Source: an uncultured Oscillospiraceae bacterium (GTDB taxonomy: Bacteria > Bacillota_A > Clostridia > Oscillospirales > Oscillospiraceae). From it: a DNA stretch of 21,027 nt. Made by a program: the position numbers and the translations under genes. Position 1 is the stretch's first letter. The number at the start of each line of letters is the position of its first letter. Below are positions 17,801 through 21,027 of this stretch, piece after piece. The DNA is taken from assembly GCA_910579155.1 (NCBI GenBank), contig CAJTTS010000056.1:1-21027 (forward strand). Direction: 5' to 3'. The notes below the pieces were generated by a model. It had not been told where the DNA came from and ran no database searches. It saw nothing but the letters and a program-made list of their open reading frames with translations.

Positions 17801-18110
17801 TCAGGCAAATGTTCGAGAGGCATTTTCATCAGATATGAGGGTTACAACGCTTACAGAAGATCTTGTCGTTTACAGATACTATGGCGGCGAATCAAAGCCG
17901 TCAAGCTATTGGTATACACCGTACCAATATGCAGACCCTATATCTTCTCTTGCGTTGCCTCCAGAAAACATGGCAGATAAAATTTCCATAAATGTTATCC
18001 CGGCGGGCACAACTGTACTTGAAGGGCATGTTGCTCCTATGCCTAAGTGGGGTCAACCTGGCGGAGGATACCAAATATATGTCCCAAATCCTTCAGTTGT
18101 TTTACCTTAA
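11850..18110 (+). CDS. RHS-repeat polymorphic toxin, main part with TNT-like toxin tail
   Basis: A 2086-residue ORF, the rest of the RHS protein begun at 11278; the TTG at 11850 is only the first possible start after the MITE. Residues about 60-1500 are several dozen YD repeats of about 21 residues (YTYDANGNLTSVTDANG type), which in known RHS proteins form a hollow beta shell around the toxin. Two Asn-Gly-Gln low-complexity linkers lie near residues 1387-1398 and 1464-1490. The RHS core end, YLGTADYL...YDAVLGMYYAKARFYDAENRRFAAMDPLKG and YLYVVDNPLINIDVTG, ends near 1670. The tail after it is AT-richer and variable; its last 90 residues (Arg2009 in YRYYGGES, LPPENM, GQPGGGYQIYV with Gln2075) resemble TNT-type NAD+ glycohydrolase or related polymorphic toxins. 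The toxin class is inferred. Confidence 0.88.
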   Translation: MGNGWTSNFTYSLEFGDLYAQVTLPQGTELFFDLDFDGSYANCGDYSLEWAGGSYVMKDKAGNQYRFTPDGQIQHIAYVNGDVASFTYSGDKLTSVSSDTGSFTFTYNGSGNLSSVTDSVGRTVTLSYEGDLLTAAENPDGDSLRYTYDGNGYLATVANFKGDVYVENTYDGAGRVTHQYAADFGTFDFTYDFDGRHNVCTGTDGYLLEIYYDEVGRILSSTDAQGTQRVTYNDLNQVTSRTDREGNTTSYEHDAEGNISQVTYADGTSESFTYDSNRMVTSVRDRNGATASYTYDANGHMTSYTDGRGNTSTFVYADGNLTSVTDANGAVTTYTYDRAGNRTSMTDSEGNITRYTYDEQGRLTTMTDAQGGVTAYEYTEAGKLVKITDANGSIQSFTVDGNGFNSSESDWMGNVTRYTRDVQSNITSVTDPLGAVTTYTYDDRGNRVTSTDANGNTTRHTYDAAGRMVSMTDAAGNTWRYAYNRNGQVVSITDPAGGVAATAYDNVTRTSSSTTPNGGTTRYTYDGVGNITRETDALGKTTSRSYDANGNLISVTDRTGATTTYAYDAENRLVSSTDAKGQTTTYTYDAAGRLLTATDPMGGVTAYTYDSMGNVLTITDSMGFVTTYTYNSLNKVATATDAEGGVVSYAYDSMGRVAAVTDAEKGTTSYQYDGDGNLTRVTDAEGGVTVYAYDLLDRQTGMTDARGNTWTYAYDGEGRLVSTKDPLKFNTSKTYDAIGQLVRETDANGNVWAYEYDADGHMIAKTDPLGNKTTYTYDPNGNLLSTTTALGLKTSHVYDPMGRVISTADPMGHTVTFLYDAKGQLVGLTNKDGTKVAITYDANGNVLTVTDEEGYVVSYVYDKDGRMTQLTNARGFKTAYAYDKVGNLVKMTNAMDGVTAYVYDKNGNLLSETNTDGGVTRYTYDKLNRVTSITDPEGAVTRVGYDANSNITKVVQADGKSITYSYDACNQLTSYVDPEGYTFSFTYDGNGNITSSTDGNGNTTRYTYDGLDRITQRTDEEGGVATQTFDADGRLIKAVDEEGAETSYVYDGCGRVVKMTDALGNSTTYTYDELDRLLTATDARGGVTAYTYTDRGDVATVTDAEGYVTSYEYDGNQNLVKMTTPDGVTTYEYDPLDRLIKTTTPDGKSEHITYNGEGDVTSRTDKAGHKTSHVLDACGRIVETIDALGNSTLFEYDPMGRLTKTSLHRVDAQDKVDEWEITLYEYDGRGLVTKETNALGAVTAYTYDGNGNLVSKTDADDYVTKYTYNALDFVTQINYNGGKQASYRYNKVGELVEMEDWTGTTSFEVDLLRRITQVTDRKGNVVEYTYDEVGNQTSIDYPDGTGVDYTYDLLHQLKTVTEDDGRATAYTYDGRGNLVLEQYGKLNGNGNGQGNGQRSTVGQYTYDETNKMVLGVNSSGESSAYLYNGLGALVEDTWKIAKNGYGYHDVDAGLGDADPNNGRGGGGSNGQGNGNGNGQGNGNGSGDKPTGSLVTNFSTVVKEFVVDYTSPTFEPLMEHEVNGLDYRYVYGNDRLSVNITGVETSSGNLIENGNQIRLYYHMDYLGTADYLTSPVTGKVESWTHYNEWGEITHNAVLKSGKRELDLVKRYATHDYDAVLGMYYAKARFYDAENRRFAAMDPLKGEITNPLTMVQYLYVVDNPLINIDVTGERYEQHAGVAGGAKSSAKVPSAPVPQKAASSQTNASPVAKAAISAVNAVKKQAQQTQQVVRSVKTSVTNPAAAAFNVQMQRALKGTADSITNTIKTISSNRTNNIPREVTSYQEKVQCQPTYGPFQSLLIDTTNNAFDAFEQTVSDVFNTAIGNEIKWFNNFGSSFMSLDLGGVFESAANIISIGSVDAFAKGIENRYNAYLQNPSLYTAANRIFYGLPDVFGPVVNPRAYGIESNSVEHWKAFYTALTVEGGLIYTAKGIVAHSIDPRSTAGLQQISGLPENVAMSQEAMDLATVMNQASVDNFIRTQIPESFQANVREAFSSDMRVTTLTEDLVVYRYYGGESKPSSYWYTPYQYADPISSLALPPENMADKISINVIPAGTTVLEGHVAPMPKWGQPGGGYQIYVPNPSVVLP

Positions 18111-18131
18111 CTTATTGAGGTGAGGTTGTTA

Positions 18132-18428
18132 ATGTCAAAAGATAGTCTTTTAGAATTAATCAATAAATGTGTTGATTTATGCAAAGAGGAGCAGAATTCA
18201 GGGTATGTTGGAGAAGCTACAAGATTCCAAGTTGAAGAAGTAATTTTGCCAGATATGGAGCAAATAAAGCAATGTATTATATCTGGAAATATTCCCAAAG
18301 ATCGACATGTCACTTCATTTTGGACTGCCTTTAAGTGCTGGGACTGGGATATGTTTAATGCTACTGAACTATATCTTACCTTGCAAAAGTTAGATGCGGC
18401 GTATAGGGCATATCAGGTAAACGAATAA
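18132..18428 (+). CDS. Candidate immunity protein for the RHS toxin
   Basis: A 98-residue soluble, acidic and mostly helical protein of no recognised family. ATG 18132 follows a GAGGTGAGG ribosome site and starts 21 bases after the toxin stop, the usual position of an immunity gene in RHS systems. Its base composition is clearly AT-rich, like the toxin tail and unlike the GC-rich RHS core, so toxin tail and immunity gene look like one exchanged cassette. The sequence has a cysteine pair region (KCVDLCKEEQ) and an aromatic C-terminal half (SFWTAFKCWDWDMFNATELYLTLQKLDAAYRAYQ). Function is inferred from position only. Confidence 0.7.
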   Translation: MSKDSLLELINKCVDLCKEEQNSGYVGEATRFQVEEVILPDMEQIKQCIISGNIPKDRHVTSFWTAFKCWDWDMFNATELYLTLQKLDAAYRAYQVNE

Positions 18429-18520
18429 TTTGTCGGAATTTCTGAAGTATAACACAATAATGTCTTTTTACTCTAATCCATAGCTCCTGCATATCCATTT
18501 TTCACCCCACACCTCTAAAA

Positions 18521-18613
18521 GGAGAACAAATGACAAGCCCGACCTGCCCGCAGCCTTTGGGGCAGTCCGTCCGTCCCGCCGCCGCTGACCGTTGAAACAC
18601 GGCCAGCGGCGGC
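18521..18613 (+). repeat. Peptide-hairpin repeat unit, copy 1
   Basis: A unit of about 93 bases that recurs at 19632-19724. It holds a GGAGAA ribosome site, a 21-codon ORF, a small CTGCCC/GGGCAG hairpin within the ORF, and a long hairpin over the stop codon: GCCGCCGCTG (18578-18587) with CAGCGGCGGC (18604-18613), plus CCG/CGG inside and an 8-base loop. It lies upstream of the DUF6232-like gene. Confidence 0.8.
18530..18595 (+). CDS. 21-residue peptide ORF, copy 1
   Basis: A 22-codon ORF with ATG at 18530, four bases after GGAGAA. The core CPQPLGQSVR and the end AADR are identical to the copy at 19641. Between the copies several differences are silent third-position changes (CCG/CCC, TCC/TCA, GTC/GTT), which hints at translation, but the numbers are small. 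It could be a leader peptide acting through the hairpin on its stop codon, or the ORF could be accidental within a conserved RNA element. It lies 58 bases before the gene at 18654. Confidence 0.4.
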   Translation: MTSPTCPQPLGQSVRPAAADR

Positions 18614-18653
18614 AAACGCCCTGCAAAAATTTACAGAAAGTGAGAATATACAT

Positions 18654-19181
18654 ATGAATACCGATATCCTGAAAAACAGCGTTGCCAACAACAGGGAGAT
18701 AAACACGGACTCCTTGAAAATCTATGGCAACTGTCTGGAGTTCAAGGACACCGTCATCCAGCTCAGCAATGTGTCACTGGTGGCAAACAATCCCCTCACG
18801 CTCCCCAAATTCCCCCTATGGACCATCGCGGCTTTGCTTCTTGGCTTTGCCTGTTTGTTTGTGGAGGAGGGAGCCGTCAAATTTTTTGGGGTCGTTCTGT
18901 TGTGTGTCGGCGGATTTTTTATTTATACGTGGAATCAGCAGATGGAGCGGGAAAAGCAGCTCAAAAAGCTGGTGATTGCCACAAACTCGGGCCAGACCTT
19001 TTCTATCCTGTTCGAAAAAGGAGAATTTCTTGCCACGGTCATTGACACCCTCAAAGAAACCATCGCCCATCCCGGACATCATAGCGACGTCATTATCAAT
19101 ATCAAGGACAACATCATTGGGCCCGGCGGCAGTGCCATTGATACAGTGAATGAGATCAACACGTTTGGAGGTCCGCGCTGA
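18654..19181 (+). CDS. DUF6232-like two-helix membrane protein with C-terminal motif
   Basis: A 175-residue protein. Residues 20-45 are beta-rich (LKIYGNCLEFKDTVIQLSNVSLV), two membrane helices lie at about 53-70 and 75-93 with a short loop, and residues 105-140 (LKKLVIATNSGQTFSILFEKGEFLATVIDTLKETI) resemble the cytoplasmic end of DUF6232-type proteins. A tail follows (DVIINIKDNIIGPGG then SAIDTVNEINTFGG) whose last part recurs at the N-terminus of the next protein. The ribosome site is weak (AAGTGAG). Its stop overlaps the ATG of the next gene (TGATG), so the two are translationally coupled and probably work together. Function is unknown. Confidence 0.72.
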   Translation: MNTDILKNSVANNREINTDSLKIYGNCLEFKDTVIQLSNVSLVANNPLTLPKFPLWTIAALLLGFACLFVEEGAVKFFGVVLLCVGGFFIYTWNQQMEREKQLKKLVIATNSGQTFSILFEKGEFLATVIDTLKETIAHPGHHSDVIINIKDNIIGPGGSAIDTVNEINTFGGPR

Positions 19182-19486
19182 TGGTACAGATCAATTTTGA
19201 GCCCAACAGCGTCCAAGTGGGCGGAACCGGCATTGGCACAGTGAATGAGTACAACATCAGCTGGCCCAATCTGGAACAGGAACTCGCCGCGCTGAAGCGC
19301 AAAACAGCCAAGGAAGATCCGAAGCTGGTCCCTGCGGTAGAAGAATTGGAAACCGCTGTTAAAGGAGAAGATAAATCGAGCATCCGCAAGGTGATCGGGA
19401 AGTATGCCGCCGCGTTTTCCTCGGCTGCCTTTGCCAATTTGGCCAGCGCGGGAATCATGGAACTCATCCGAATCTTCGCGCGCTGA
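19181..19486 (+). CDS. Small partner protein sharing the GG-I-TVNE-N motif
   Basis: A 101-residue protein, start-stop coupled to the membrane protein before it. Residues 14-25 (GGTGIGTVNEYN) match residues 159-170 of that protein (GGSAIDTVNEIN) at 8 of 12 positions, and the DNA is also close (CAGTGAATGAG is identical). The middle is a charged helix (LEQELAALKRKTAKEDPKLVPAVEELETAVKGED) and the last 30 residues form a hydrophobic helix-rich end (IGKYAAAFSSAAFANLASAGIMELIRIF) that could insert in or bind to membranes. The general plan, a short beta motif plus a hydrophobic helical effector part, recalls small proteins next to bacterial amyloid-signalling receptors, but this is only a resemblance. 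No enzyme motif is seen. Confidence 0.72.
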   Translation: MVQINFEPNSVQVGGTGIGTVNEYNISWPNLEQELAALKRKTAKEDPKLVPAVEELETAVKGEDKSSIRKVIGKYAAAFSSAAFANLASAGIMELIRIFAR

Positions 19487-19631
19487 TCCGACCCGTGTTC
19501 TGAGGAACTGTTAGCCATGCAATAGGATCCGCGCCCAAGCCCCCATGTGTCTTTGGATGCACGAGGGCTTGAATCCCCTCCGCGTCCGTTTGACCTACGG
19601 ATTTCGCGTCTCATCTCACGCTATTCTGAAG

Positions 19632-19724
19632 GGAGAAGAAATGCCAAGGCCCATCTGCCCGCAGCCTTTGGGGCAGTCAGTTCGTTCCACCGCCGCTGAC
19701 CGTTGAAACACGGCCAGCGGCGGC
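19632..19724 (+). repeat. Peptide-hairpin repeat unit, copy 2
   Basis: The second copy of the unit at 18521, about 1.1 kb downstream. The long hairpin is CCGCCGCTG (19690-19698) with CAGCGGCGG (19715-19723). Unlike copy 1 it is followed within 30 bases by a strong terminator, so it could make a discrete short transcript. Confidence 0.8.
19641..19706 (+). CDS. 21-residue peptide ORF, copy 2
   Basis: A 22-codon ORF behind GGGAGAAG, sharing CPQPLGQSVR and AADR with the ORF at 18530. The N-terminal residues differ (MPRPI against MTSPT). The stop codon lies in the loop of the following hairpin, as in copy 1. Confidence 0.4.
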   Translation: MPRPICPQPLGQSVRSTAADR

Positions 19725-19753
19725 GGCCCGTCTTACGCCCCACACCCCCAGCC

Positions 19754-19785
19754 GCACAGGCAGCAAAGCTGCCTGTGCTTTTTTT
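19754..19785 (+). terminator. Strong rho-independent terminator
   Basis: GCACAGGCAGC (19754-19764) pairs perfectly with GCTGCCTGTGC (19768-19778), with a 3-base loop and seven T residues. It ends the transcript of repeat unit copy 2 and perhaps of the two-gene module. Confidence 0.93.
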
Positions 19786-19846
19786 GTCCCTATGCGCCGC
19801 CCCATGCCCACGCTGCGGCAGAACACAACTGCCCCGCGGGCCTCCG

Positions 19847-19880
19847 CTTCTGAAATCAAGGTTTTCCAAGATTTCAGAAG
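19847..19880 (+). promoter_or_regulatory. Hairpin just upstream of the sigma-like gene's ribosome site
   Basis: CTTCTGAAATC (19847-19857) pairs perfectly with GATTTCAGAAG (19870-19880). The AGGAGGT ribosome site starts 4 bases later, so the hairpin could affect translation or mRNA stability. No T run follows. Confidence 0.6.
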
Positions 19881-19897
19881 AACAGGAGGTCTGCCCT

Positions 19898-20392
19898 ATG
19901 GCAGAACATAAAAAATATTATATAAACGTCCCCGGAGCCTTGGTCGAGGTCTCCGAGGACATTTATTTTGCCTATTACCAGGAAAAGCGGCGTGGCCGCA
20001 CCCTGAGAGAAAAGGATGAGCGCAACGGCGCCGTCTCCTATGACGGGCTGGACACCCCGGAGCTGTCCGGCCAGGAGATGATCCCGGACCGCGACGCGGT
20101 CAGCGTGGAGGATGCCGCCATCGCCAACATCCTGCGCGGTGAGCTGCGCCGCTGCCTGGCCCTGCTGGACGAGCCGGACCGGCAGCTCATCCAGGCCCTC
20201 TATTTTGAGAACCTGAGTGAGCGGGAATACGCTACGAAGGCGGAGCTTCATTATATGACCGTCCACAATCGAAAAACGTGCCTGCTTCGTCAGTTGAAAA
20301 AATGCTGGAAAAGTAAAAATAATTTGGTGCAACCCCCTCACGAACTCGGCTTAGTAGTGAGGGGGCTGTCCGTTGCCCCCGGTGAACCTTGA
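19898..20392 (+). CDS. Sigma-70-like regulator of a mobile element
   Basis: A 164-residue protein of the short sigma-factor-like family found in integrative elements of gut Clostridia. ATG 19898 lies 7 bases after AGGAGGT. The typical start KYYINVPGALVEVSEDIYFAYYQEKRRGRTLREKD is present, then the EEMIPDR-type segment (GQEMIPDRDAVSVEDAAI), then a region like sigma domain 4: LRRCLALLDEPDRQLIQALYFENLSEREYATKAELHYMTVHNRKTCLLRQLKKCW, a helix-turn-helix. It lacks sigma region 2, so it probably helps to control element genes rather than act as a full sigma factor. The last 25 residues (after KSKNN) run into a hairpin and look unlike the family, so the natural end may have been lost by a small change. 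Confidence 0.78.
   Translation: MAEHKKYYINVPGALVEVSEDIYFAYYQEKRRGRTLREKDERNGAVSYDGLDTPELSGQEMIPDRDAVSVEDAAIANILRGELRRCLALLDEPDRQLIQALYFENLSEREYATKAELHYMTVHNRKTCLLRQLKKCWKSKNNLVQPPHELGLVVRGLSVAPGEP
20332..20364 (+). repeat. 9-bp hairpin over the end of the sigma-like gene
   Basis: CCCCCTCAC pairs with GTGAGGGGG around a 15-base loop (GAACTCGGCTTAGTA). It overlaps the last codons of the ORF and has no T run. It may be the first element of the structured region behind. Confidence 0.7.
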
Positions 20393-20800
20393 AAAACACC
20401 GGGCCAACCCGATCACATCCGGCGACTGAAATACGTTCCCTGACGAGCAAGCGACCCTGGAGGGTGCGCCAAGACCCGCCTGTGGGGTTTCCCCATCAAA
20501 GACGGCCAACTAAGGCGGCGAGCGCTCCCCACCCGTCCAGAAACAGCGGACAAGCTGTTTTGCCACGACCTCGTCAGATTACAATGATACTCCCGCCTGC
20601 GGGCGGCTCGGAGCGATCCTCGGAGGGGTGAAATTCCCGTGACGCGCACCGCGCGGTTTCAGTCTGCCGCCCACGCCTGGGGGAGTAGTGTCAAATACAG
20701 GCGGACGAAGGACAGGAAAACAACGTCCTTCGAGCGGTCTCTTGATTTCAGATGCCACGGGGATCACCCGCCCACGCAAACGGATGATCCCCGTTTTTCT
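20393..20800 (+). ncRNA. Long hairpin-rich noncoding region, possible structured RNA or transfer origin
   Basis: There is no credible gene between 20393 and 20943. Short ORFs in every frame lack ribosome sites and family sequence. Short complementary pairs include ACCCT-GGAGGGT near 20455, GGGG-TTT-CCCC near 20487, and CGAAGGAC/GTCCTTCG near 20706-20732. The stretch ends with the terminator at 20757-20798, itself enclosed by CTTGATT(T)C and GGAATCAAG. From experience of similar elements this part often lies between a sigma-like gene and mobilisation genes. The ends and nature are inferred. Confidence 0.4.
20757..20798 (+). terminator. Rho-independent terminator at the end of the noncoding region
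   Basis: ACGGGGATCA (20757-20766) pairs perfectly with TGATCCCCGT (20785-20794), and the T run continues to 20798. Confidence 0.75.
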
Positions 20801-20909
20801 GGAATCAAGCATCAGATCTGTCACACCAGTCCAATAGTGGAATCGGAGGAGTCTCCTCATATACCAGCAAATGCGGACTGCTGTTTGGACAAAAAGGGAG
20901 CCGGGGCCA

Positions 20910-20927
20910 CAATGTGCCCCGGCTCTT
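20910..20927. repeat. GC-rich hairpin before the last small ORF
   Basis: GAGCCGGGGC and GCCCCGGCTC form a perfect 10-bp stem around a short CACAATGT loop, placed at about 20900-20928. No T run follows. It sits just upstream of the ribosome site of the 14-codon ORF. Confidence 0.65.
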
Positions 20928-20943
20928 GAGGATGGAGGATAGA

Positions 20944-20988
20944 ATGAAAAAGAAAGGATATCTCTTGCAGAGATTAGGCCTTGTTTGA
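20944..20988 (+). CDS. 14-residue peptide ORF, possible leader peptide
   Basis: ATG 20944 follows GGATGGAGG at a good distance and reads MKKKGYLLQRLGLV then TGA. It is short and basic, and lies just after a GC-rich hairpin and just before the window end, where a larger gene may begin. It could be a leader peptide of an attenuator or the remains of a longer gene. Confidence 0.35.
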   Translation: MKKKGYLLQRLGLV

Positions 20989-21027
20989 AAAATCAAGGAA
21001 GGTGTGCTAAATCAACAAAATAGCGAT

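Overview
The window looks like a chromosome segment of a high-GC Clostridia bacterium of the Oscillospiraceae type. This rests on strong GGAGG-type ribosome sites, near-consensus sigma-A promoters, an IreB homologue, DUF4358 and DUF1294 proteins and gut-Clostridia style mobile genes. No species is assigned.

Layout. Positions 1-7730 are ordinary core DNA: the 5' part of rpoB on the minus strand with its own promoter and a leader of about 175 nt, then plus-strand genes for two small membrane proteins, a conserved small protein, an SH3-NlpC/P60 cell-wall hydrolase, IreB and a DUF4358/transglutaminase lipoprotein, most bounded by clear promoters and terminators. A complete tRNA-Ala(CGC) follows at 7845-7920.

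Positions 7921-8870 hold no intact gene. The minus strand here carries the remains of an IS110-family element: the first codons of the transposase behind a good ribosome site, a structured upstream region that looks like a bridge RNA, and a flank made of the 3' third of a second tRNA-Ala. A 10-base stretch in a predicted loop of that RNA is identical to the tRNA flank and ends on the dinucleotide CT, as expected for a target guide.

From about 8870 to the end the DNA is accessory and resembles an integrative element. It holds a DUF6809-like fragment, two ArdA-like antirestriction genes (the second frameshifted), and a giant RHS polymorphic toxin gene split by a 161-bp IS5-type MITE whose precise removal restores the frame. 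The RHS gene ends in an AT-richer TNT-like toxin tail followed at once by a candidate immunity gene. Next comes a two-gene module (a DUF6232-like membrane protein and a small protein sharing a 12-residue motif), bracketed by two copies of a hairpin-bearing unit that encodes a 21-residue peptide. A sigma-70-like regulator and a stretch of about 550 nt of noncoding, hairpin-rich DNA close the window, which ends with a 14-codon ORF.

The most interesting items are the IS110 guide/target match, the duplicated peptide-hairpin units around the motif-sharing pair, the MITE-split RHS toxin with its immunity cassette, and the large noncoding region behind the sigma-like gene.
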